Shown piece by piece: positions 1 to 11,700 of a DNA stretch of 64,000 nt; the first letter of the stretch is position 1, and each line of letters starts with the position of its first letter. The stretch lies in assembly GCF_024868665.1 (NCBI RefSeq), contig NC_079891.1, forward strand, positions 20,770,621-20,834,620, written 5' to 3'. The notes beneath the pieces are model-generated. The model saw only the letters and a list, made by a program, of their open reading frames with translations, did not search any database and was not told the DNA's origin. Source of the DNA: Triplophysa rosa. Taxonomy: Eukaryota; Chordata; Actinopteri; Cypriniformes; Nemacheilidae. A program made the position numbers and the translations under genes.

Positions 1-1550
1 TTTACAATATTCAAGTTTTGTTTTAATTGTCTAAACTGTACCATAACAGCTTACCACAACAAGACTTAAAAGTCATTAGTCCTTGTTTTGTGACTCATTT
101 ATGAGTTATTAAAATGCAGAGGTAATAAACACGTCAGTTATCTTGGCTTGTAGTTAATGGTTATAAGTACTCATGTTTGACACAGTAGAGATATGGGGGA
201 CATGTTTGACATGTTTTGTTTCCCAAACTTCATTAGGGTGATGGGAAAGTCTGGCTCTGTGTGCGGTTTCATCTGTGGAGTGAGGAAAAGCATGCCCATG
301 TTTGACTGGAACAAACAGTATTCACTGTGTGTCTGTTGCATGATAACACTGAGTAAACTTCAGAGTGCTGAGAATATAATAATACAGAGGAAGCTCTGGG
401 TTTTAATGGAGGTCTTGTGTATTTCAGCAAAGTCACATGTTGGGGTGGTCTAGTCTATTGGTCAAAAAACTGGTCTGGTTATCAAAAGCTTGCATGTCAA
501 AATGAATGATCCACAAGCTGTTGCATTTATTCAGAACTAGAAAACTACTTTTTGTGTAATTAAACTGTAAATGTTCTTTTTCAATGGGCAAGCAATTGGT
601 TGTCTAGGTATTTAAGCTCTACATCAGGTGTGTTGTGGATCAATGTCCGCTGGACACGCGACTCCCTCAAGAATTATGTCATTCAATGTGCGGAAATGTT
701 TTCTTTGGAAATCTGAGGTCTTGGAGAGCCTCGGCTAGGTAAACACGAAAAGATTCATGTGTGTTGTTTTCTTCCTATTCCTGTGTACTGCTTTAGACAT
801 CAGACGGGATGCATTTCCTCAATAAACACATAATACATCTTCCTGCTTAAACACTTACCTTCACACCTTAGCTGTAAAATTCAGAGTTAAAGAGATAGTT
901 TACCCAAAAATAAAAATTCTGTTTTCATTTACTCACCTTCGAGTTGTTCCAAATCTGACTTAAATAAATCAGCTCTATTTTAAATAAACAATGTTTACTA
1001 TTATAATTTGCTACCCTGGACTGGTAGACATGAATTCGACTGTATAATACTCAGAAGTTTCTTCCTGTCCGTGTGGTGAGGCCAGGAATCTGTAGGTGAA
1101 ATAGGGTATGCCTACTCTCATACCCTATACCATTTTATCAACATATGTGTGGCAATATTTTGCTTATTTGCAGAGCCCAATGTATGGCAACTAAACTACT
1201 GCTTTGCTGTTGTTTTACTGTTGTGGTAACAAGTCAGTGTTGAACGTCACCTTCATTCGGGTTTGTATGTTGGATAATAAGGACCCTGGTGGCTGGGATG
1301 AGCCATCAAAATAAAATCAATGCTGTATTCTGACTCGGGAGTGTTTTTATTTCTCAAGGAATATCTTTCTGGAGAGGTGAAAACACTCCAGACAAATTTG
1401 TTGCACTTTATGTCTTCAGGCAAATGTATTGAAAAATACACCACCAACAATTTAGATACCGTCCGGCTGTGATACCAGACTTTAATTGATTCTTTAAAGT
1501 TCAGTTAAACTTTATACTCTTTATATTATTTATCCAGATAGGATTTTGTT
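1..1550. other. noncoding; one MITE end only
   Basis: AT-rich sequence with no convincing exon. The stretch 887-955 is one end of the interspersed TTAAAGGGATAGTTCA-type family that recurs complete at 42621 and 46539. Confidence 0.5.
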
Positions 1551-2401
1551 TCTCTTTTGAAGGTCTCCTCAGACACTTTCAACAAGTTGGTATGATTTAT
1601 TAGGGTCTTCATGAAATGTCTGTAACATATTTTGCTTAAAAACACTCAATGGCTGTGTAAACAAAACCCGTCTTGCCTCGTCAAAAACAGCTATGCTCAC
1701 AGCAACCTGTTTTGGTGCATGTCTCTTTAACTGATAATGAGTTACAGCGAACCCCACCCCCCCTTCAGTTCGGCGTGTCAACACCACACACGTGTAGTAC
1801 TGCCATGGCAATGGTTTAGCTAAGTGATATTTCCTGAATTCCTCTGCGGTTAGATTCGTCTTAAACGTCTCAAATCATTCGTCTGGAGACAAAAAAATCT
1901 GTCACAGCAAACAGCGCATCCTAATCCGTTTACGTTGTGCGTGTATGTTTACCTAAAATCCACAGAATCCACATCAGATCTCAGCGGAATTACATGGATT
2001 TTAGCGCTTGTCATTGACAAGTTTTATAACGTTACACACACAGCCTAAGCACAAATGATTTGAGATGTTTAAAAAGAAACTAACCCCAGTGTTCACCCCT
2101 GTTCATTAGCAAAACAAACAGCTTGCCGCAGCTGAACATATTAACGCACATAATGTATTAACATTCATACAGCTAAACTCCAAGTGCCCATCTGCACTTA
2201 TATACAGTAAATTTAACACTGGCTTTGAATGTTCTATTTAGCCCGTGACTGACTTAGCTCCCTTCGCTATCATATGCTAACGTTATCCTCCTATATATAC
2301 GGTACATTTACGTCAATTCAGACTGTTGATAAATATTACTTAAATCGGCAGTTTTCTCTCATTCAGTCGGTCTCGATCCCTCTTGAGGAACAACTTTGAA
2401 G

Positions 2402-2640
2402 CTAATCCTGCTTGTACTGTCCCAGGTTGAAAAAGCACTCCGGTTTGAAGTGATTCGCGCAAACAAGCAGGTTTTTACTTATGGTTTCTGAGGGGTTTCC
2501 ACTAAAAATAAAATAAATCCACTCCTGTCTCTTCCTAGGTTTGGACTCTGTGCAGCGACTACATTGCATGTTGTCCACGAACTTTAGCCATGGCGTCACG
2601 TACACTGCTGTCGCTTGTGAAAACAACAATGGCGGAGCGC
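2402..2640 (-). pseudogene. THAP-like zinc finger relic
   Basis: The minus strand reads KFVDNMQCSRCTESK and then NLLVCANHFKPECFFNLGQY. The C-x2-C ... C-x2-H spacing and the NHF ending resemble a THAP (C2CH) DNA-binding domain as found in P-element-type transposases and their domesticated relatives. The frame stops soon after GQYKQD. No intact gene surrounds it, so a decayed mobile-element fragment is likeliest. Confidence 0.4.
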
Positions 2641-2883
2641 GGTAGGTGGAACTGTGTAGATTAAGGGGCGGTAACATTATAATATAATCCACTTTGGACG
2701 TCACAATCGGAGCGAAATCTGAACGGCTCGATTTCTCACATGCTTGCAGGGAAAGGCACACCAAAACAAACTTACTGGGTTCTTATTATTCATGTTTTCT
2801 GGGTTGCTAGATGCACCGGGGACCCGATTATAGCACTTAAACACAGAAAAAGTGAGGTTTTCATCTGATGTCTCCTTTAAAGA

Positions 2884-4097
2884 TGTTTCAAATGTAATTG
2901 TACCAGCCAAACGTGTGTTTACCTTTTCAGATTATGTAATTTTAGATCAGTAGTAGAATTCTTTTAAGTTATTTAGTTAGGTCAGAAAGCTCCTATTCAC
3001 TACCACAAAGAAATTCTAGCATATCACACGTCTTTAAAATTCCTTGAGCTGGTTTGTTCAGACAAGAACATTGTGATCAAAGACAATCCAACAAGTGATT
3101 ATCTCTAATAAAGGAGAATTTTGTAGCAATGCTATTTCGGTTTCCTAATAATATTATGATGTTCACAGACTTTATTTGTGTCACTTGAACTGTGCTGACT
3201 ATAGTCAATCCAACTTGTGCTGTTGTCAGGTGGCTTGTCTTTTGAAAGTCAGAAGAATGTATCAATGATATTTGTAATAAATTAGAAGTTTATTGTTTAC
3301 ATGTAAATGCAAAATAATGTTGCTCCAGAGCCTGTACTAAACATCAAATACAGCAAAACTCTAATGTGAGCAATTCCCCAAACCTCCAGAAATAAATTAC
3401 CATTGTCATGTTCACATTTGTATTCCGTTCTAAAACTTGCTCTGCTGGCCAGAAAACAAAATTGCCTTCGATTAATCAGTGGTGTTATACCTAAAGCTGC
3501 ATCGTTATTCAGAAAATGTGCTTTATTTTGTTAAATTTACTATAAAAGGCCTGTGTGCGTAAGAAGCCTCAAGAGATCGCAGAAAGACGTGATCGCTACG
3601 TTGAACAACAATAATGCTCACCTCAACATGCATTTAGAAACAAATCCTGTTAGAACATGAGAAACTGGTACACACCCTTCTCAGGTGGCAGTGATTATGT
3701 CATTGGTAAAGGAACACACGGCTACGCATGCAGTCCACGGGGACCGGCGGTGAGGCTATTAGTGAGATGTTTTTCTGGATCTTGTCTGTAAACAGGTGCT
3801 GGAGACAATAACAGCTCCTCATTGATCAGAGATGTAACTGTGAATATTCTGCTTTTCTCCTCATCTGTTCAAGTAGAAACAGCATGAGATGAGGTAAAAC
3901 AGAGGCCAAAATGTGAACTGGCTCTCTGCTCTGTTCCTCATTTATTGATTATTTGAAATCTCATCATGGGGTTCAGTATATATTGCAGCCTAGAATGTTT
4001 GTGTCAACAAGGTTGAAATAAGCCACACTGTGACAGCTACAGTTGTTCAAATGCATAAATGTAAATTGTACATAAATTGTGAACATCGTACACGAGC
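2884..4097. other. noncoding, nothing recognised
   Basis: No exon, RNA gene or bounded repeat could be supported here. Confidence 0.5.
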
Positions 4098-4386
4098 CAC
4101 CCAAAAATGAAAATTCTGTCATTGTTTACTCACCCTTTTGTCATATCAAACCTGTATGATTTTCTTCCTCAGAACACAAAAGAAGATATTTTGAAAATTG
4201 TTGTTAACTGGACCCCATTCACTTGCATTGGTTTTCTGTTAATGGGGGCCAGTGCAGCTCGGTTACCAACTTCCTTTCAACTTTCTTTTGTGTTCTGCTG
4301 AAGAAAGAAAGTCATTAAGGTTTGAAATGACAAGAGGGTGAGTAAATGATGACAGAATTTTCATTTTTGGGTGTACTGTCACGTTA
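4098..4386. repeat. MITE, TTCACCC/AAAATGAAAATTCTGTCAT family
   Basis: Left end cacccaaaaatgaaaattc and right end gaattttcatttttgggtg are reverse complements, about 290 bp apart. The same ends occur at 34424, 42621 and 46539. Confidence 0.8.
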
Positions 4387-4387
4387 A

Positions 4388-4941
4388 AAAGAGTCGTATG
4401 ACACGGCTAAAACGAATATTATCGTTTGTTTTAGATGTAATGCAATGTGTATACACGATTACAGGTTAAAAAAGCTGTATTTTCCACATACGGTGCTTGT
4501 TTGTATCTCCTCTTTGCCCCGCCTCTCTGAAACGCGCAGATTTTTAACAAAGCTCATCCTCTGAAAAGCGAGGTGTGCTATGATTGGCCAGTTAACCAGT
4601 GCGTAGTGATTGGTCGAAGACTGCAAGCGTGTGACGGAAATGTAACGCCTCTTACCATATTTGGAACATCAGGTTCCAAAGCAATTGTACTGACTTGCGT
4701 ATACATCTGGGCGGTCTTAGACAACTCATACCACGAACTGACGTAGATTTGTGGGGGTGTGGTTACACGAGGCGTTTCAGGCAGGTCTGGGTGAGAATCC
4801 GCTTTTAGATAGAATGCATCTGTTGTTCCGATACTTTAATTTTAGCAATTTTATGTGTCTAATACATGCATGGGCAACTTATAACACACCAAAGACACAG
4901 AAAAACATGTGTTCGCACCATATTACACCTTTAATACTAAG
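4388..4941. repeat. fish interspersed repeat (GCCCCGCCTCTCTGAAACGC type)
   Basis: Contains gccccgcctctctgaaacgc, tgattggccagtta and ccatattacacctttaa, phrases I recognise from a dispersed teleost noncoding repeat. Boundaries are approximate. The sequence to 5548 holds nothing further I can name. Confidence 0.5.
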
Positions 4942-5880
4942 AAATGAGAGCCAGATTGTGAGAGACGAATGCTGTGGACCTCTGCTACGACAGGTGGAAG
5001 TGTGGAAAGAGATGCAGAGAGAGACTCCCACGCTCATCATTCATCCCCACGTGAAGCGCAAAGCCTCAGGAAAGAGGAGAGTTCTTACCTTTCCCTCATT
5101 CCCACACCAGAGTAGCTTTTTCTCCTCCCTCCCTCCATCACTATTTCTGCAGGGCCCCGTAAATGACAGGAAGTGAGGGAGACGTCTGGTGAAGGAAGGC
5201 AAACAATCAAAAGGGGCCTTTATGTTGAATGGAGGTAGAAAATGAAAAGTGTCCTGTCACACGCATGCCCCTGGTCAGACTGAATTTACTGTTCACGTGC
5301 CTCCTTTATGGGGTGCTGCTTTGATCCAGGGTCTGTTTAATAAAATCAGGGCTTGGAATTCTGGGTTGATCTCTATGGCCTGTGTGTGTAAGTTTGAATG
5401 GCTGCATTGATGATGAATGGCTGTGGTTTTGGATTTGTTATTTTTAGAAAATGTGTGTGTGTGCATAGATTTGTTGATATACACAGTGTCTCTGTACTTG
5501 CTTTGGGGTACAGAGAAACTTCTCATGTTTCCTCCAATTCTGGTTGTGTTAAAGGTCCAGTGTATGAATTTTAGCGGCATCTAGCAGTAAGGTTGCTTAT
5601 TGCAACTAAGGGCTAACTCAACCCCTCCCCACCCTTTCGAAGTTCTAAGGTGGCTGACACAGTGCTAAGATGTCGTTACGGGTTCGCTTCTTTGCCGAAG
5701 GAGATAACGTATTTATAAAACCGAAAAAAATAGAGCAGTTTGTCCGTTTAGGGCTACTGTAGAAACATCATGGAGAATTCCATGCAAGGGGACCCGCGGT
5801 GTATGTAGATAGAAATAGCTCATTCTAAGGTAATAAAAACCAAACGCTCCATTATGTAAGGTCTTTATACACCTCTGATG

Positions 5881-7450
5881 TAGGGCTGGACCAGAATTTT
5901 CGATTATTCGAATATTGGTTCGGTGGGTTGGCATTCGATTTCAATTTGGAGATTGGAATGTTCTTTTTTTCTAACACCTGGCATCTCTCCACGATGCGGT
6001 TTTCATTCGCGCTTAAATGTGAATCGACCATGAGTGAACGTCATGATTTAGTTAATCTTGAAGAGAAGACAAAAATGAAGAAAACCTTAAGTGTATGGGA
6101 ACACTTTAAATTCAGTGAGGATCAAGACAAAGGCACTGTGCCAAATATGCAATTTGAAACTGGCCTATCACAACAGCACATCGAGATTGAAAAATCACAT
6201 GAGTTCTGTAAGTAGTGCGCCTATAAAAATGCTAGTTTGTCATTTATTGTGTGTTCAACTTTATGTCTGCTTATGTTATTAAAACAACACGAGAGCAATT
6301 AATGAAAGATGCTTTTGGCTGTTCGGCCTGCGCAGCGCTTCATGATGTCCGACAAACCTAAAATTTGGAGCAGTTTGGGACCTGATAAGGACACAGGTTG
6401 CATGTCACTATGCCGTACGTATGCAAAGTTTTTTTTCCTACGGTGACAGCTGAAGCTGAATGAGTCTTGCGTTTAAATCTGCTTCTCTGGCTTGATTGGC
6501 AATCAAACTGCGTTCTGTGCCTGAGCAACAAACAAGAAATACTCAAAACATTTTTCTAAACTAACGTAATAGGGAAGGGAAACGAAATATATTTAATTTA
6601 CCATTGAAAACAAAACTAAACTATTTTAATTGCTGCAACAGTTTAAACAGTCTCCTCCATGTTATGCATTTAAATCCGCACTCCAGCGCAGTTGGCAATG
6701 GAACTATGCTAGCACCTGAAGCACGAACAAAAATACTCCAAACATTTTTTCTAAATTAACTTAATACAGAAACTAAACTAAATATAATTTGCCATTAAAA
6801 ACAAAATGGAACTATTTTAATGTGAGGCGTGCTGCTTCCAGCTCGCGCTGTTCTGTATTAAAAGTTTATTAATTCTGAACGTGTATCATGTCCATATTGC
6901 ACCAAAATGCGACACTGCACTCCCTATGGCCCGCAGCAACACACCCGCCACGCGTGAAGGTTCTCGACATAATAAAAATGCAGACAGACAGACACAGAGA
7001 GTGCTTTTCCACCATCGCGCCGAATCGTTCTAAGCACAGTCTGAAACGGTTACAGTTATGTTTCCACGTGAGCCTGGTTCGACACGACACAATTACAAAC
7101 TGTTCTCGGCTCAGAATTTTCAGCACGGTTCTATAATCGTGCTAATGAACGCGCACAGAGCCGTTATAGCTCAGTCTCTTGTGTTACCGAGGCAGCGCGT
7201 GACGCGTTTGTGTTTACATTCTAAAAATTTCCGTTATCAGCCCTGCGGTGGAGAATGAAACCATTTACGTACCGGCTGGCATGGTTCGGCACGGAGTGGA
7301 ACGATTAAGCAACAAGAACGATTCGGCGCGATGGTGGAAAAGTGCTCAGAGATTCCTGCCTTTTATTAGAGAGAAGAATATGTTCGAAAATTCTATGTTG
7401 ATTACTACCGAAGCTTCGAAGCTCCAAAAATGCTATTTGGACCAACCCTA
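5881..7450 (+). mobile_element. hAT-family element with BED-finger relic, 8-bp target duplication
   Basis: Inverted ends tagggctggacca and tggaccaacccta are flanked by identical CTCTGATG at 5873-5880 and 7451-7458. An 8-bp duplication is the hallmark of hAT transposition. The element is 1570 bp, much shorter than an autonomous hAT, and its coding capacity is decayed. Confidence 0.88.
6055..6210 (+). pseudogene. broken BED zinc finger of hAT transposase
   Basis: One frame gives SVWEHFKFSEDQDK; another frame, from about 6133, gives ALCQICNLKLAYHNSTSRLK and then NHMSSV. Together these are the two halves of a ZBED-type finger (W..F, CxxC, HxxxxH-like spacing) separated by a frameshift near 6125. 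No transposase catalytic domain follows. Confidence 0.75.
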
Positions 7451-7527
7451 CTCTGATGACGTAGTTATGTATATTATATTGCATTTCTGTCAATAGATCA
7501 TCCGAAAATTACACACTGGACCTTTAA

Positions 7528-8476
7528 AAGAGATTTTGAGTTTCTTGTAGCACAGTAACACAGAGATAGTTACGTTTTTGCAGTAAAGGTTGTGATGGAT
7601 AATCGTAATGTATGATTTTGATAATAAGACCATGACTTTATTATTCTTTTTACTCAGTTAAACAATCCAACAACATTAAGGGTCATTTAACATTGCCACA
7701 TTGGTCCTTTATTTTGCACTTTCTGTAGAATCTTTGTTTACAAAAAACATGCAAAATGATGTGTTTCAGAACATGCGCTCATTACGAGCATTGAAGGTTC
7801 ATTTGTCTCTTTTGAGTTGAGCTGACCTTATTTATACAAACATTCAGTCTTGACCTACATTTCAAAAAACACTTAAAATAAAGAATCATTATCCACATAG
7901 TCATTTAAATGTAATTATGTTGTGGCTCAATGTGAGTGTGTTGAACCAACTCTTCAAGCAAAATTTGATAAACTCATAGGCCTAGCCTTGTCAGACAGGA
8001 AGACAGACAGTGTTTCTAAAATGGAAAAAGAAATCATGTCCAATACCATTTTTTGGCAGTCAGAGTTCACTTTCTACAAAAGTTTGAGGGTTTGGAATGG
8101 AAAGCCAAATCTTAGTTCTTTACAGTGTGCAAAAAGAAGTGCTGTTTTCTGTCTGTTTCAGTCATGTTTTACAGACATTTTTCAACAAGTACAAGACTAG
8201 GTTGGTTCAAAGGTGTGTACCTCCATTATGTTGTCAGCAATTTAAATAGTGGTTTAGCTCTGTCTCCTTTGGTATCCAAATTACTATGCAAAAACAACTC
8301 GAAGCAGGATTCCTTTTTTCAGGAAATAATTTGTGAAAATATACAAAGGTGAATCATGACTATGGAATCGATTTAATATCCTCATTTTTATATTCTGTGC
8401 ATTTAAATTGTTTACACTAATTGTTTTGTCCAATTCTCATAGTGTCCCATAACACTCCACTATTACATGTATATCA

Positions 8477-8477
<1 letters not shown>
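7528..8477. other. intronic, nothing recognised
   Basis: Short open frames only; no exon with family similarity or paired splice signals. Confidence 0.5.
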
Positions 8478-8511
<34 letters not shown>

Positions 8512-8530
8512 TCCCTCTCCCTCTCCCTCT
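8478..8530. repeat. (CT)n microsatellite
   Basis: CT dinucleotides grading into CTCCCT units, about 90 bases upstream of the first coding exon in the window. Confidence 0.95.
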
Positions 8531-8618
8531 CGAAATTTCATAATCACATCCACTATCCTCCACAAATGATATTATATATTCTGATATTATGTACTCTCTC
8601 TCACTCTTTCTCTTTCAG

Positions 8619-8769
8619 GGTCAAGTGGAAGTCTGCGGTAAGCTGCAGGAGTCTCAGTGTGTTCAGGAGGAAACTGATTACTATGTGGTCCTCGTGGGCT
8701 CGTCCCTTCACCATGTGACCCCAGCCCACAGAACTGAGGACCACGGCTCACTGAAATTCACTGTTCCGG
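8619..8769 (+). CDS. arhgef28: arhgef28 coding exon 1 of window: N-terminal domain
   Basis: Acceptor tctttcag, donor G|gtgag, phase 0 in and 1 out. It encodes [11 protein letters not shown]... with VGSSLHH and ends ...FTVPG. This matches the start of the AKAP13/ARHGEF28 N-terminal domain, which in mammals follows a very short first exon ending ...PLY. That fits a missing upstream exon of about a dozen codons. Confidence 0.87.
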
Positions 8770-11700
8770 GTGAGACTCTGAATAACAGTGCAGTTGGTTC
8801 ATAAGCATCTTTCTTTGACTGTTAGACTGACATACGTTTGTATAACATGAAAGGCGATTCCTTACTGAAAACGTGATATCACTTGTGTATGGTGAAGTGA
8901 TAGGGGATGTTTTTGTTTAGAAACAAATCAAAGGCAATAATGTAGATACCTGAAAATATCCTATAATATAAAAAAATACTTATAAAAATACATATAAATT
9001 GATGACTTGGAAGGATTATATCCCTTGAGCTTGATTACATCCTGTTTTTGTATTTTGACTTGCCATGTGACAACAAGCAAGACAGGAACACAAGGCAATA
9101 TTGTGATGTATAAATACACTACCATTCGAAAGTTTAGGGTCACTTGACTGAAATGTTTTCTTAAACTTTTCTTAAAAACTTTTTAATCTGAAGGCATAGG
9201 TCTACTTTTTAAAACGAGTTACGCTAAGAAATTTCTTTCATCATGAAACAAAAAGAAATAAAAATGTTTTTGATATGGATTGCTTGGACCAAATATTTTA
9301 AGAAAAAGCAGTAAGAACCTACAAGGAATGGCAACTCCTTCAATATTGTTTGCAAAGAATATTCTTGATCTTGATACATGTTTGCACATGTATTTACATG
9401 TATATACTCGCCTAATTTTATGTATTAATAAATCTTTGTATTTAAACTTCGGCCTAACTCTTTTTCCTCCAAGGTCATGATGTTCCAGAGAAAGTGTCTT
9501 TGAAGTTCTACAGCTGTACGAGGTCCAGCAGTAATTTTCCCATCAGCCCCCTCTCCCATTCACAAGAGCTGTTTCTGGAGTACATACAAGATGAGGCTCA
9601 AGAGGTGGCGGAGCAACTGATGACCTCTGATCCCTTGACCTCCAGTAACCATGAGGACATCCTAAGGAAATACTGCCCGGAGAACGAAATCTCATCTCAA
9701 CAGAATCATTTAGATAAGACTGGACAGCATGAGACGGATGGGATTTCTGATCCGAAGGAATTATTTCAATCTAAAATACCAGATGAGACAAAACAGGGGC
9801 TATGTGTTTGTGATCAGGGAAATTACAGCCTGAGAGAAGGTACAAGAACTTCTGAGGTTGCAGAGCACAAATGCACAGCGGGACAACACAATGCTTTTGA
9901 TAAAAAAACCACACAGGCCCTGGCTAACTTGCACTTTCTGGAATGGGACGGCCAAACTAGACGGGTGAATCAAGGTCAGTCGATTACACTTTCTTTTGTT
10001 CCCTTTCCTTCCAGTACTTTTTTTGTTTACTTTCCTTCCAGAAATTTCATCCAACTGGATTATCACAGAACTTTTTAAACCTATAGAGCTCTGTACACAC
10101 TGTGTTATGGCTTGTTAGTTGATCACAGGACTAAATTCTACAACCCTTTAGTTACAACTGAATAACTCGAAGTAATAGTGTTTTGTATTCACTTTGAATC
10201 CAGACTCATCAAAGTGAGTGGCTCTGAATTCCTGGACCAATGTGTAGTACCACGTGCCGCAGAATAAGATCCAGCACTAATCATTATATATAAAAAGTCA
10301 CATTGAATTATCTTTTAAGAAGGCTGGTGTGCTGATATTACTCGTACAGTTAGAACTGGAGAAAGAATGTTTGACATGTGCGTTAAATAAAAGTAATGGT
10401 TTAGGATTTCCTCCATGTTGCTATTTCAATTTAGGATGATGTGCAAGCTTTATTGGGGATTTCCAATTTAAGGAAACACTGATGTTGCAGTGAAGATGAG
10501 TGTTGGGTGCAACAGCATGCTTCTCATGTGACTAAAAGTCAATGTCAGGCATATACACTGAAATAGTAAACAATAATATGACTTATGTTGTCCACGTTTT
10601 TGAGATTGCTTTTCGTCATCTTTGATGTCCTTAGTGTCAAGGTGTAAATTACTTTTGTATTTTGTGATTACTTGTGTTTTAGTAGGCGAGTTGGAATATC
10701 TTTGTTTGTATTCAGAAGCACAATTTGTTTTACTTTCATTCATTCATATTTAATTATAGTAGAATCATTCATCTGAATTAGGACAACAAACACAGAGTAA
10801 CATCATTTCGATTGATCCTTACATGTATAATAAAAAAAAAACTCTTCCACAGTTTCACTCCAGAACATTTTGTATAGGTACTGCCCCAGGATATACATTT
10901 ATTTAACATGGACTGTAGGTTGTTGTTTACATATACATCTATTTTTATCTTTTAATTTTTTCTTCCCGTAAACCGTCACTATGGTATGGCGCAGTATGCG
11001 AATTGGAACAGATACTGTGCTCATTCCATCACGGAACATTAACTAATTTCTTAAACAGTGAGAAGAGGGAAAGATATAAAAAATGTCTTTAGCGCACACA
11101 GGGGCCCCTTACATAACACCAGCTGTTGTTCGCGGTAAATTGCACAACTAAATTAGCATTCATTTCATTGCATTGTCTGTGGAACGACGTGTCAGTTTCA
11201 ATTTATGGCCCGCTTTTTAGCAACATTCTTGGTACGGTCTGAGAAAGAAACACGCATTTTTCACCCAAATAATGTGATGCAAAGTGTTATCACTTCACTG
11301 GACATTCTCATGTCAGATATGTATGTACATTTACCAGAGGTGGACGAAGTACACAACTTCCTTACTTGAGTGAAAGTACTGATACTACTGGTCAAATATT
11401 ACTCCACTTCAGGTAAAAGTTGTAAAGACAGATTCTTACTTAAGTAAAAGTACAGAAGTACGTGCTTTTAAAAGTACTCAAGTATTAAAAGTAAATTTCC
11501 TTTATGTCAGTTGTGCATTGTTTTATTGTCGTATACCTTATGCCTCTGAAGCAACCTACTGAATACACTGAGTAGCTCACAGTATCAGTTGTATTAAAGG
11601 AGTAGTTCACTTCAAAATTTGCCCCCATTGACTTTCCATAGTTATTTTTATTCCTACTATGGAAAGTCAATGGGGGCAAATTTTGCAGTGAGCAACTCCT

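Larger units (their letters stand above)
5549..7527. repeat. MITE split by a later hAT insertion
   Basis: Left end ttaaaggtccagtgtatgaa and right end acacactggacctttaa are near-perfect inverted copies. After it come ttttagcggcatctagcagt and ctcaacccctccc, typical of a common fish repeat. The interval 5873-7450 (the hAT plus one target copy) interrupts it. Confidence 0.75.

Noticed and set aside
4751..5176. 141-codon plus-strand open frame
   Set aside because: Overlaps a dispersed repeat and has no recognisable family.
5228..5320. Possible first coding exon beginning MEVENEKCPV and reading LLYG
   Set aside because: It reads through LLYG without a donor GT and has no similarity to the family's first exon beyond that chance ending.
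7248..7271. Possible first coding exon (VENETIY followed by gtacc)
   Set aside because: No ATG in frame, weak donor, and it lies inside the hAT element at 5881-7450.
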